Source: Baylisascaris procyonis
Taxonomy: Eukaryota; Nematoda; Chromadorea; Rhabditida; Ascarididae
Assembly: GCA_037389465.1 (NCBI GenBank)
Contig: JAZARR010000290.1
Coordinates: 57,362-121,361 of the forward strand
Direction of reading: 5' to 3'
DNA length: 64,000 bases
Shown here: piece after piece, positions 38,868 through 52,100 of the stretch
Numbering within the stretch: position 1 is the first letter of the stretch
Layout: each line of letters starts with the position of its first letter
Position numbers and translations under genes: made by a program
Notes under the pieces: model-generated
The model's input: only the letters and a program-made list of their open reading frames with translations
The model's database searches: none
Told to the model about the DNA's origin: nothing

Positions 38868-41800
38868 GTGATCTCAGCGGTTCTTTGTGTGAACTAGACG
38901 CCTAAGTGGCGAGTAGTTCACAAAACATGATGATATTGCGGTGAATTCAACGGTTGTTTGTGTCAATAGATGCCTATATGTGGCGAGTAGTTCACAAAAC
39001 ATGATGATATTGCGGTGAATTCAACGGTTGTTTGTGTCAACTAGACGCCTAAAGTGGCGAGTAGTAGTTCACAAAACATGATGATATTGCGGTGAATTCA
39101 ACGGTTGTTTTGTGTCATCTGGATGCCTATAAGTGGCGAGTAGTTCGCAAAACATGATGATATTGCGGTGAATTCAACGGTTGTTTGTGTCAACTAGACG
39201 CCTATAACAGGCGAGTAGTTCACAAAACATGATGATATTGCGGTGAACTCAGCGGTTCTTTGTGTGAACTAGACGCCTAAAGTGGCGAGTAGTTCACAAA
39301 ACATGATGATATTGCGGTGAATTCAACTTTGTTTTGTGTCAACTAGATGCCTATAAGTGGCGAGTAGTTCAAAAACATGATGATATTGCGGTGAACTGAG
39401 CGGTTCTTTGTGTCAACTAGACGCCTATAAGTGGCGAGTAGTTCACAAAACATGATGATATTGCGGTGAATTCAACGGTTGTTTTGTGTCAACTAGATGC
39501 CTATAAGTGGCGAGTAGTTCACAAAACATGATGATATTGCGGTGAATTCAACGGTTCTTTGTGTGAACTAGACGCCTAAAGTGGCGAGTAGTTCACAAAA
39601 CATGATGATATTGCGGTGAATTCAACGGTTGTTTTGTGTCAACTAGATGCCTATAAGTGGCGAGTAGTTCACAAAACATGATGATATTGCGGTGAATTCA
39701 ACTTTTGTTTTGTGTCAACTAGATGCCTATATTTGGCGAGTAGTTCACAAGACTTGATGATATTGCGGTGAATTGAACGGTTGTTTGTGTCAATAGATGC
39801 CTATAGGTGGCGAGTAGTTCACAAAACATGATGATATTGCGGTGAACTCAGCGGTTCTTTGTGTCAACTAGACGCCTAAAGTGGCGAGTAGTTCACAAAG
39901 CATGATGATATTGCGGTGAATTCAACGGTTGTTTGTGTCAACTAGACGCCTATAAGTGGCGAGTAGTTCACAAAACATGATGATATTGCGGTGAATTCAG
40001 CGGTTCTTTGTGTCAACTAGACGCCTAAAGTGGCGAGTAGTTCACAAAACATGATGATATTGCGGTGAATTCAACGGTTGTTTGTGTCAACTGGATGCCT
40101 ATAAGTGGCGAGTAGTTCACAAGACTTGATGATATTGCGGTGAATTGAACCTCTGTTAGTGTCAATAGATGCCTATAGGTGGCGAGTAGTTCACAAAACA
40201 TGATGATATTGCGGTGAACTCAGCGGTTCTTTGTGTCAACTAGACGCCTAAAGTGGCGAGTAGTTAGTTCACAAAACATGATGATATTGCGGTGAATTCA
40301 ACGGTTGTTTGTGTCAACTAGATGCCTATAGTGGCGAGTAGTTCACAAAACATGATGATATTGCGGTGAATTCAACGGTTCTTTGTGTCAACTAGACGCC
40401 TAAAGTGGCGAGTAGTTCACAAAACATGATGATATTGCGGTGAACTCAGCGGTTCTTTGTGTGAACTAGACGCCTAAAGTGGCGAGTAGTTCACAAAACA
40501 TGATGATATTGCGGTGAATTCAACTTTTGTTTTGTGTCAACTAGATGCCTATAAGTGGCGAGTAGTTCACAAAACATGATGATATTGCGGTGAATTCAAC
40601 TTTTGTTTTGTGTCAACTAGATGCCTATATGTGGCGAGTAGTTCACAAGACTTGATGATATTGCGGTGAATTCAACGGTTGTTTTGTGTCAACTAGATGC
40701 CTATATGTGGCGAGTAGTTCACAAAACATGATGATATTGCGGTGAATCGACGATTGTTTCTGTCAACTAGATGCCTATATGTGGCGAGTAGTTCACAAAA
40801 CATGATGATATTGCGGTGAATTCAACGGTTGTTTTGTGTCAACTAGATGCCTATAAGTGGCGAGTAGTTCACAAAACATGATGATATTGCGGTGAATTCA
40901 ACGGTTGTTTGTGTCAACTAGAACTATAAGTGGCGAGTAGTTCACAAAACATGATGATATTGCGGTGAACTCAGCGGTTCTTTGTGTCAACTAGACGCCT
41001 AAAGTGGCGAGTAGTTCACAAAACATGATGATATTGCGGTGAATTCAACGGTTGTTTTGTGTCAACTAGATGCCTATAAGTGGCGAGTAGTTCACAAGAC
41101 TTGATGATATTGCGGTGAATTGAACGGTTGTTTGTGTCAATAAGATGCCTATAGGTCGCGAGTAGTTCACAAAACATGATGATATTGCGGTGAACTCAGC
41201 GGTTCTTTGTGTCAACTAGACGCCTGAAGTGGCGAGTAGTTCACAAAGCATGATGATATTGCGGTGAATTCAACGGTTGTTTGTGTCAACTAGACGCCTA
41301 TACTGGCGAGTAGTTCACAAAACATGATGATATTGCGGTGAATTCAGCGGTTCTTTGTGTGAACTAGACGCCTAAAGTGGCGAGTAGTTCACAAAACATG
41401 ATGATATTGCGGTGAACTCAACGGTTCTTTGTGTCAACTAGACGCCTAAAGTGGCGAGTAGTTCACAAAACATGATGATATTGCGGTGAATTCAACGGTT
41501 GTTTTGTGTCAACTAGATGCCTATAAGTGGCGAGTAGTTCACAAAACATGATGATATTGCGGTGAATTCAACTTTTGTTTGTGTCAACTAGATGCCTATA
41601 TGTGGCGAGTAGTTCACAAAACATGATGATATTGCGGTGAATTCAACGGTTGTTTTGTGTCAACTAGATGCCTATATGTGGCGAGTAGTTCACAAAACAT
41701 GATGATATTGCGGTGAATCGACGGTTGTTTGTGTCAACTAGATGCCTATATGTGGCGAGTAGTTCACAAAACATGATGATATTGCGGTGAATTCAACGGT

Positions 41801-41970
41801 TGTTTTGTGTCATCTAGATGCCTATAAGTGGCGAGTAGTTCACAAAACATGATGATATTGCGGTGAATTCAACGGTTGTTTGTGTCAACTAGATGCCTAT
41901 AAGTGGCGAGTAGTTCACAAAACATGATGATATTGCGGTGAATTCAGCGGTTCTTTGTGTCAACTAGACG
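38868..41970. repeat. Large higher-order block, copy A (15.42-kb duplication)
   Basis: The block starts with the rare 'gtgatctcag' unit at 38,868. In order it holds 'caatagatg/tatatg', a 74-bp unit with a TAG duplication, 'gtcatctgg', 'ataacagg', 'ctcagcgg...gtgaac', 'aactttg', 'gaactgagcgg', extra-T units, tandem pentamer modules and a complete 13-mer, ending with a second partial 13-mer. The same order is found at 54,295-57,395. Measured offsets of matching markers are 15,427 ('gtgatctcag'), 15,427 ('ttagtg' near 40,156), 15,424 (start of 13-mer), 15,422 ('gaactata') and 15,424 (TCTAGA at 41,813). The agreement over more than 3 kb excludes chance. Confidence 0.88.
40469..41440. repeat. 13-monomer higher-order repeat, copy A (972 bp)
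   Basis: The thirteen units carry distinct tags, in order: 1 'ctcagcgg...gtgaac...cctaaag'; 2 and 3 'aactttt'; 4 extra T with 'tatatg'; 5 'aatcgacgatt'; 6 extra T; 7 'ctagaactataag'; 8 'ctcagcggttct...cctaaag'; 9 extra T with 'aagacttg'; 10 'gaattgaac', 'caataagatg', 'taggtcgcg'; 11 'ctcagcgg...cctgaag' then 'aagcatg'; 12 'gacgcctatactgg'; 13 'tcagcgg...gtgaac...cctaaag'. The next unit ('ctcaacggttct', gacgcc at 41,441) restarts the series. Coordinates run from the 'gacgcc' of one unit 1 to that of the next. Confidence 0.85.
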
Positions 41971-42345
41971 CCTATAAGTGGCGAGTAGTTCACAAAACAT
42001 GATGATATTGCGGTGAATTCAACGGTTGTTTGTGTCAACTAGATGCCTATAAGTGGCGAGTAGTTCACAAAACATGATGATATTGCGGTGAATTCAACGG
42101 TTGTTTGTGTCAACTAGACGCCTAAAGTGGCGAGTAGTTTCACAAAACATGATGATATTGCGGTGAATTCAACGGTTGTTTGTGTCAACTAGATGCCTAT
42201 AAGTGGCGAGTAGTTCACAAAACATGATGATATTGCGGTGAATTCAACGGTTGTTTGTGTCAACTAGATGCCTATAAGTGGCGAGTAGTTCACAAAACAT
42301 GATGATATTGCGGTGAATTCAACGGTTGTTTGTGTCAACTAGATG

Positions 42346-43780
42346 CCTATAGTGGCGAGTAGTTCACAAACATGATGATATTGCGGTGAATTCAACGGTT
42401 GTTTGTGTCAACTAGATGCCTATAAGTGGCGAGTAGTTCACAAAACATGATGATATTGCGGTGAATTCAACGGTTCTTTGTGTCAACTAGACGCCTAAAG
42501 TGGCGAGTAGTTCACAAAACATGATGATATTGCGGTGAATTCAACGGTTGTTTGTGTCAACTAGACGCCTATAAGTGGCGAGTAGTTCACAAAACATGAT
42601 GATATTGCGGTGAATTCAACGGTTGTTTGTGTCAACTAGATGCCTATAAGTGGCGAGTAGTTCACAAAACATGATGATATTGCGGTGAATTCAACGGTTG
42701 TTTGTGTCAACTAGATGCCTATAAGTGGCGAGTAGTTCACAAAACATGATGATATTGCGGTGAATTCAACGGTTGTTTGTGTCAACTAGATGCCTATAAG
42801 TGGCGAGTAGTTCACAAAACATGATGATATTGCGGTGAATTCAACGGTTGTTTGTGTCAACTAGATGCCTATAAGTGGCGAGTAGTTCACAAAACATGAT
42901 GATATTGCGGTGAATTCAACGGTTGTTTGTGTCAACTAGATGCCTATAAGTGGCGAGTAGTTCACAAAACATGATGATATTGCGGTGAATTCAACGGTTG
43001 TTTGTGTCAACTAGATGCCTATAAGTGGCGAGTAGTTCACAAAACATGATGATATTGCGGTGAATTCAACGGTTGTTTGTGTCAACTAGACGCCTATAAG
43101 TGGCGAGTAGTTCACAAAACATGATGATATTGCGGTGATCTCAGCGGTTCTTTGTGTCAACTAGACGCCTATAAGTGGCGAGTAGTTCACAAAACATGAT
43201 GATATTGCGGTGAATTCAACTTTTGTTTGTGTCAACTAGATGCCTATAAGTGGCGAGTAGTTCACAAAACATGATGATATTGCGGTGAATTCAACGGTTG
43301 TTTGTGTCAACTAGATGCCTATATGTGGCGAGTAGTTCACAAAGCATGATGATATTGCGGTGAATTCAACGGTTGTTTGTGTCAACTAGACGCCTAAAGT
43401 GGCGAGTAGTTCACAAAACATGATGATATTGCGGTGAATTCAACGGTTGTTTTGTGTCAACTAGATGCCTATAAGTGGCGAGTAGTTCACAAAACATGAT
43501 GATATTGCGGTGAATTCAACGGTTGTTTGTGTCAACTAGATGCCTATAAGTGGCGAGTAGTTCACAAAACATGATGATATTGCGGTGAATTCAACGGTTG
43601 TTTGTGTCAACTAGACGCCTATACAGGCGAGTAGTTCACAAAACATGATGATATTGCGGTGAACTCAGCGGTTGTTTGTGTCAACTAGACGCCTAAAGTG
43701 GCGAGTAGTTCACAAAACATGATGATATTGCGGTGAATTCAACTTTGTTTTGTGTCAACTAGATGCCTATAAGTGGCGAG
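42346..43780. repeat. Duplicated segment, copy 2 (offset about 7.78 kb)
   Basis: This segment repeats the marker order of 34,561-36,000: 'cctatag' plus 'cacaaacatg' at 42,346, a run of mainly canonical monomers, 'gtgatctcag' at 43,135, an 'aactttt' unit, a 'tatatg' unit, a 74-bp T51C unit, an extra-T unit, 'tatacagg' near 43,620, 'ctcagcgg', and 'aactttg' with its TTTG at 43,744. Distances between the first two markers are 789 bp here and 790 bp in copy 1. Inside, this copy has a 'ggttctttg...gacgcctaaag' unit and extra T51C units that copy 1 lacks, so gene conversion or mutation followed the duplication. Confidence 0.8.
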
Positions 43781-46140
43781 TAGTTCACAAAACATGATGA
43801 TATTGCGGTGAATTCAACGGTTCTTTGTGTCAACTAGACGCCTAAAGTGGCGAGTAGTTCACAAAACATGATGATATTGCGGTGAATTCAACGGTTGTTT
43901 TGTGTCAACTAGATGCCTATAAGTGGCGAGTAGTTCACAAAACATGATGATATTGCGGTGAATTCAACGGTTGTTTTGTGTCAACTAGATGCCTATAAGT
44001 GGCGAGTAGTTCACAAAACATGATGATATTGCGGTGAATTCAACGGTTGTTTTGTGTCAACTAGACGCCTAAAGTGGCGAGTAGTTCACAAAACATGATG
44101 ATATTGCGGTGAATTCAACGGTTGTTTGTGTCAACTAGATGCCTATAAGTGGCGAGTAGTTCACAAAACATGATGATATTGCGGTGAATTCAACGGTTGT
44201 TTGTGTCAACTAGATGCCTATAAGTGGCGAGTAGTTCACAAAACATGATGATATTGCGGTGAATTCAACGGTTGTTTGTGTCAACTAGATGCCTATAAGT
44301 GGCGAGTAGTTCACAAAACATGATGATATTGCGGTGAATTCAACGGTTGTTTGTGTCAACTAGACGCCTATAAGTGGCGAGTAGTTCACAAAACATGATG
44401 ATATTGCGGTGAATTCAACGGTTGTTTGTGTCAACTAGATGCCTATAAGTGGCGAGTAGTTCACAAAACATGATGATATTGCGGTGAATTCAACGGTTGT
44501 TTGTGTCAACTAGATGCCTATAAGTGGCGAGTAGTTCACAAAACATGATGATATTGCGGTGAATTCAACGGTTGTTTGTGTCAACTAGATGCCTATATGT
44601 GGCGAGTAGTTCACAAAACATGATGATATTGCGGTGAATTCAACGGTTGTTTGTGTCAACTAGATGCCTATAAGTGGCGAGTAGTTCACAAAACATGATG
44701 ATATTGCGGTGATTCAGCGGTTCTTTGTGTCAACTAGACGCCTAAAGTGGCGAGTAGTTCACAAAACATGATGATATTGCGGTGAATTCAACGGTTGTTT
44801 GTGTCAACTAGATGCCTATATGTGGCGAGTAGTTCACAAAACATGATGATATTGCGGTGAATTCAACGGTTGTTTGTGTCAACTAGATGCCTAAAGTGGC
44901 GAGTAGTTCACAAAACATGATGATATTGCGGTGAATTCAACGGTTGTTTTGTGTCAACTAGATGCCTATAAGTGGCGAGTAGTTCACAAAACATGATGAT
45001 ATTGCGGTGAATTCAACGGTTGTTTGTGTCAACTAGACGCCTATAAGTGGCGAGTAGTTCACAAAACATGATGATATTGCGGTGAATTCAACGGTTCTTT
45101 GTGTCAACTAGATGCCTAAAGTGGCGAGTAGTTCACAAAACATGATGATATTGCGGTGAATTCAACTTGTTTTGTGTCAACTAGATGCCTATAAGTGGCG
45201 AGTAGTTCACAAAACATGATGATATTGCGGTGAATTCAGCGGTTGTTTGTGTCAACTAGACGCCTAAAGTGGCGAGTAGTTCACAAAACATGATGATATT
45301 GCGGTGAATTCAACGGTTGTTTTGTGTCAACTAGATGCCTATAAGTGGCGAGTAGTTCACAAAACATGATGATATTGCGGTGAATTCAACGGTTGTTTGT
45401 GTCAACTAGATGCCTATAAGTGGCGAGTAGTTCACAAAACATGATGATATTGCGGTGAATTCAACGGTTGTTTTGTGTCAACTAGATGCCTATAAGTGGC
45501 GAGTAGTTCACAAAACATGATGATATTGCGGTGAATTCAACGGTTGTTTTGTGTCAACTAGATGCCTATAAGTGGCGAGTAGTTCACAAAACATGATGAT
45601 ATTGCGGTGAATTCAACGGTTGTTTGTGTCAACTAGATGCCTATAGGTGGCGAGTAGTTCACAAAACATGATGATATTGCGGTGAACTCAGCGTTCTTTG
45701 TGTCAACCAGACGACTAAAGTGGCGAGTAGTTCACAAAACATGATGATATTGCGGTGAATTCAACGGTTGTTTGTGTCAACTAGATGCCTATAAGTGGCG
45801 AGTAGTTCACAAAACATGATGATATTGCGGTGAATTCAACGGTTCTTTGTGTCAACTAGACGCCTAAAGTGGCGAGTAGTTCACAAAACATGATGATATT
45901 GCGGTGAATTCAACGGTTGTTTGTGTCAACTAGATGCCTATAAGTGGCGAGTAGTTCACAAAACATGATGATATTGCGGTGAATTCAACCTTGTTAGTGT
46001 CAATAAGATGCCTATAAGTGGCGAGTAGTTCACAAAACATGATGATATTGCGGTGAATTCAACGGTTCTTTGTGTCAACTAGATGCCTAAAGTGGCGAGT
46101 AGTTCACAAAACATGATGATATTGCGGTGAATTCAACGGT
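43781..46140. repeat. Mixed block leading into the homogeneous core
   Basis: Alternating canonical, extra-T, 74-bp T51C and 'tcagcgg' units. An extra-T unit that also carries T51C and T57 loss occurs near 44,050, preceded by two plain extra-T units; the same three-unit order occurs near 37,160-37,330. Near 45,990 there is a 'caaccttgttag' unit with 'caataagatg', a relative of unit 10 of the 13-mer, here without its usual neighbours. Near 45,690 a unit reads 'ctcagcgttct...caaccagacgac'. The share of canonical units rises towards the right. Confidence 0.7.
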
Positions 46141-49100
46141 TGTTTGTGTCAACTAGATGCCTATAGTGGCGAGTAGTTCACAAAACATGATGATATTGCG
46201 GTGAATTCAACGGTTGTTTGTGTCAACTAGATGCCTATAAGTGGCGAGTAGTTCACAAAACATGATGATATTGCGGTGAATTCAACGGTTGTTTGTGTCA
46301 ACTAGACGCCTAAAGTGGCGAGTAGTTCACAAAACATGATGATATTGCGGTGAATTCAACGGTTGTTTGTGTCAACTAGATGCCTATAAGTGGCGAGTAG
46401 TTCACAAAACATGATGATATTGCGGTGAATTCAACGGTTGTTTGTGTCAACTAGATGCCTATAAGTGGCGAGTAGTTCACAAAACATGATGATATTGCGG
46501 TGAATTCAACGGTTGTTTGTGTCAACTAGATGCCTATAAGTGGCGAGTAGTTCACAAAACATGATGATATTGCGGTGAATTCAACGGTTGTTTGTGTCAA
46601 CTAGATGCCTATAAGTGGCGAGTAGTTCACAAAACATGATGATATTGCGGTGAATTCAACGGTTGTTTGTGTCAACTAGATGCCTATAAGTGGCGAGTAG
46701 TTCACAAAACATGATGATATTGCGGTGAATTCAACGGTTGTTTGTGTCAACTAGATGCCTATAAGTGGCGAGTAGTTCACAAAACATGATGATATTGCGG
46801 TGAATTCAGCGGTTCTTTGTGTCAACTAGACGCCTAAAGTGGCGAGTAGTTCACAAAACATGATGATATTGCGGTGAATTCAACGGTTGTTTTGTGTCAA
46901 CTAGATGCCTATAAGTGGCGAGTAGTTCACAAAACATGATGATATTGCGGTGAATTCAACGGTTGTTTGTGTCAACTAGATGCCTATAAGTGGCGAGTAG
47001 TTCACAAAACATGATGATATTGCGGTGAATTCAGCGGTTCTTTGTGTCAACTAGACGCCTATAAGTGGCGAGTAGTTCACAAAGCATGATGATATTGCGG
47101 TGAATTCAACGGTTGTTTGTGTCAACTAGATGCCTATAAGTGGCGAGTAGTTCACAAAACATGATGATATTGCGGTGAATTCAACGGTTGTTTGTGTCAA
47201 CTAGATGCCTATAAGTGGCGAGTAGTTCACAAAACATGATGATATTGCGGTGAATTCAACGGTTGTTTGTGTCAACTAGATGCCTATAAGTGGCGAGTAG
47301 TTCACAAAACATGATGATATTGCGGTGAATTCAACGGTTGTTTGTGTCAACTAGATGCCTATAAGTGGCGAGTAGTTCACAAAACATGATGATATTGCGG
47401 TGAATTCAACGGTTGTTTGTGTCAACTAGATGCCTATAAGTGGCGAGTAGTTCACAAAACATGATGATATTGCGGTGAATTCAACGGTTGTTTGTGTCAA
47501 CTAGATGCCTATAAGTGGCGAGTAGTTCACAAAACATGATGATATTGCGGTGAATTCAACGGTTGTTTGTGTCAACTAGATGCCTATAAGTGGCGAGTAG
47601 TTCACAAAACATGATGATATTGCGGTGAATTCAACGGTTGTTTGTGTCAACTAGATGCCTATAAGTGGCGAGTAGTTCACAAAACATGATGATATTGCGG
47701 TGAATTCAACGGTTGTTTGTGTCAACTAGATGCCTATAAGTGGCGAGTAGTTCACAAAACATGATGATATTGCGGTGAATTCAGCGGTTGTTTGTGTCAA
47801 CTAGACGCTTAAGTGGCGAGTAGTTCACAAAACATGATGATATTGCGGTGAATTCAACGGTTGTTTGTGTCAACTAGATGCCTATAAGTGGCGAGTAGTT
47901 CACAAAACATGATGATATTGCGGTGAATTCAACGGTTGTTTGTGTCAACTAGATGCCTATAAGTGGCGAGTAGTTCACAAAACATGATGATATTGCGGTG
48001 AATTCAACGGTTGTTTTGTGTCAACTAGATGCCTATAAGTGGCGAGTAGTTCACAAAACATGATGATATTGCGGTGAATTCAACGGTTGTTTGTGTCAAC
48101 TAGATGCCTATAAGTGGCGAGTAGTTCACAAAACATGATGATATTGCGGTGAATTCAACGGTTGTTTGTGTCAACTAGATGCCTATAAGTGGCGAGTAGT
48201 TCACAAAACATGATGATATTGCGGTGAATTCAACGGTTGTTTGTGTCAACTAGATGCCTATAAGTGGCGAGTAGTTCACAAAACATGATGATATTGCGGT
48301 GAATTCAACGGTTGTTTGTGTCAACTAGATGCCTATAAGTGGCGAGTAGTTCACAAAACATGATGATATTGCGGTGAATTCAACGGTTGTTTGTGTCAAC
48401 TAGATGCCTATAAGTGGCGAGTAGTTCACAAAACATGATGATATTGCGGTGAATTCAACGGTTGTTTGTGTCAACTAGATGCCTATAAGTGGCGAGTAGT
48501 TCACAAAACATGATGATATTGCGGTGAATTCAACGGTTGTTTGTGTCAACTAGATGCCTAAAGTGGCGAGTAGTTCACAAAACATGATGATATTGCGGTG
48601 AATTCAACGGTTGTTTGTGTCAACTAGATGCCTATAAGTGGCGAGTAGTTCACAAAACATGATGATATTGCGGTGAATTCAACGGTTGTTTGTGTCAACT
48701 AGATGCCTATAAGTGGCGAGTAGTTCACAAAACATGATGATATTGCGGTGAATTCAACGGTTGTTTGTGTCAACTAGATGCCTATAAGTGGCGAGTAGTT
48801 CACAAAACATGATGATATTGCGGTGAATTCAACGGTTGTTTGTGTCAACTAGATGCCTATAAGTGGCGAGTAGTTCACAAAATGATGATATTGCGGTGAA
48901 TTCAACGGTTGTTTGTGTCAACTAGATGCCTATAAGTGGCGAGTAGTTCACAAAACATGATGATATTGCGGTGAATTCAACGGTTGTTTGTGTCAACTAG
49001 ATGCCTATAAGTGGCGAGTAGTTCACAAAACATGATGATATTGCGGTGAATTCAACGGTTGTTTGTGTCAACTAGATGCCTATAAGTGGCGAGTAGTTCA

Positions 49101-52100
49101 CAAAACATGATGATATTGCGGTGAATTCAACGGTTGTTTGTGTCAACTAGATGCCTATAAGTGGCGAGTAGTTCACAAAACATGATGATATTGCGGTGAA
49201 TTCAACGGTTGTTTGTGTCAACTAGATGCCTAAGTGGCGAGTAGTTCACAAAACATGATGATATTGCGGTGAATTCAACGGTTGTTTGTGTCAACTAGAT
49301 GCCTATAAGTGGCGAGTAGTTCACAAAACATGATGATATTGCGGTGAATTCAACGGTTGTTTGTGTCAACTAGATGCCTATAAGTGGCGAGTAGTTCACA
49401 AAACATGATGATATTGCGGTGAATTCAACGGTTGTTTGTGTCAACTAGATGCCTATAAGTGGCGAGTAGTTCACAAAACATGATGATATTGCGGTGAATT
49501 CAACGGTTGTTTTGTGTCAACTAGATGCCTATAAGTGGCGAGTAGTTCACAAAACATGATGATATTGCGGTGAATTCAACGGTTGTTTGTGTCAACTAGA
49601 TGCCTATAAGTGGCGAGTAGTTCACAAAACATGATGATATTGCGGTGAATTCAACGGTTGTTTGTGTCAACTAGATGCCTATAAGTGGCGAGTAGTTCAC
49701 AAAACATGATGATATTGCGGTGAATTCAACGGTTGTTTGTGTCAACTAGATGCCTATAAGTGGCGAGTAGTTCACAAAACATGATGATATTGCGGTGAAT
49801 TCAACGGTTGTTTGTGTCAACTAGATGCCTATAAGTGGCGAGTAGTTCACAAAACATGATGATATTGCGGTGAATTCAACGGTTGTTTGTGTCAACTAGA
49901 TGCCTATAAGTGGCGAGTAGTTCACAAAACATGATGATATTGCGGTGAATTCAACGGTTGTTTGTGTCAACTAGATGCCTATAAGTGGCGAGTAGTTCAC
50001 AAAACATGATGATATTGCGGTGAATTCAACGGTTGTTTGTGTCAACTAGATGCCTATAAGTGGCGAGTAGTTCACAAAACATGATGATATTGCGGTGAAT
50101 TCAACGGTTGTTTGTGTCAACTAGATGCCTATAAGTGGCGAGTAGTTCACAAAACATGATGATATTGCGGTGAATTCAACGGTTGTTTGTGTCAACTAGA
50201 TGCCTATAAGTGGCGAGTAGTTCACAAAACATGATGATATTGCGGTGAATTCAACGGTTGTTTGTGTCAACTAGATGCCTATAAGTGGCGAGTAGTTCAC
50301 AAAACATGATGATATTGCGGTGAATTCAACGGTTGTTTGTGTCAACTAGATGCCTATAAGTGGCGAGTAGTTCACAAAACATGATGATATTGCGGTGAAT
50401 TCAACGGTTGTTTGTGTCAACTAGATGCCTATAAGTGGCGAGTAGTTCACAAAACATGATGATATTGCGGTGAATTCAACGGTTGTTTGTGTCAACTAGA
50501 TGCCTAAAGTGGCGAGTAGTTCACAAAACATGATGATATTGCGGTGAATTCAACGGTTGTTTGTGTCAACTAGATGCCTATAAGTGGCGAGTAGTTCACA
50601 AAACATGATGATATTGCGGTGAATTCAACGGTTGTTTGTGTCAACTAGATGCCTATAAGTGGCGAGTAGTTCACAAAACATGATGATATTGCGGTGAATT
50701 CAACGGTTGTTTGTGTCAACTAGATGCCTATAAGTGGCGAGTAGTTCACAAAACATGATGATATTGCGGTGAATTCAACGGTTGTTTGTGTCAACTAGAT
50801 GCCTATAAGTGGCGAGTAGTTCACAAAACATGATGATATTGCGGTGAATTCAACGGTTGTTTGTGTCAACTAGATGCCTATAAGTGGCGAGTAGTTCACA
50901 AAACATGATGATATTGCGGTGAATTCAACGGTTGTTTGTGTCAACTAGATGCCTATAAGTGGCGAGTAGTTCACAAAACATGATGATATTGCGGTGAATT
51001 CAACGGTTGTTTGTGTCAACTAGATGCCTATAAGTGGCGAGTAGTTCACAAAACATGATGATATTGCGGTGAATTCAACGGTTGTTTGTGTCAACTAGAT
51101 GCCTAAAGTGGCGAGTAGTTCACAAAACATGATGATATTGCGGTGAATTCAACGGTTGTTTGTGTCAACTAGATGCCTATAAGTGGCGAGTAGTTCACAA
51201 AACATGATGATATTGCGGTGAATTCAACGGTTGTTTGTGTCAACTAGATGCCTATAAGTGGCGAGTAGTTCACAAAACATGATGATATTGCGGTGAATTC
51301 AACGGTTGTTTGTGTCAACTAGATGCCTATAAGTGGCGAGTAGTTCACAAAACATGATGATATTGCGGTGAATTCAACGGTTGTTTGTGTCAACTAGATG
51401 CCTATAAGTGGCGAGTAGTTCACAAAACATGATGATATTGCGGTGAATTCAACGGTTGTTTGTGTCAACTAGATGCCTATAAGTGGCGAGTAGTTCACAA
51501 AACATGATGATATTGCGGTGAATTCAACGGTTGTTTGTGTCAACTAGATGCCTATAAGTGGCGAGTAGTTCACAAAACATGATGATATTGCGGTGAATTC
51601 AACGGTTGTTTGTGTCAACTAGATGCCTATAAGTGGCGAGTAGTTCACAAAACATGATGATATTGCGGTGAATTCAACGGTTGTTTGTGTCAACTAGATG
51701 CCTATAAGTGGCGAGTAGTTCACAAAACATGATGATATTGCGGTGAATTCAACGGTTGTTTTGTGTCAACTAGATGCCTATAAGTGGCGAGTAGTTCACA
51801 AAACATGATGATATTGCGGTGAATTCAACGGTTGTTTGTGTCAACTAGATGCCTATAAGTGGCGAGTAGTTCACAAAACATGATGATATTGCGGTGAATT
51901 CAACGGTTGTTTGTGTCAACTAGATGCCTATAAGTGGCGAGTAGTTCACAAAACATGATGATATTGCGGTGAATTCAACGGTTGTTTGTGTCAACTAGAT
52001 GCCTATATGTGGCGAGTAGTTCACAAAACATGATGATATTGCGGTGAATTCAACGGTTGTTTTGTGTCAACTAGATGCCTATAAGTGGCGAGTAGTTCAC

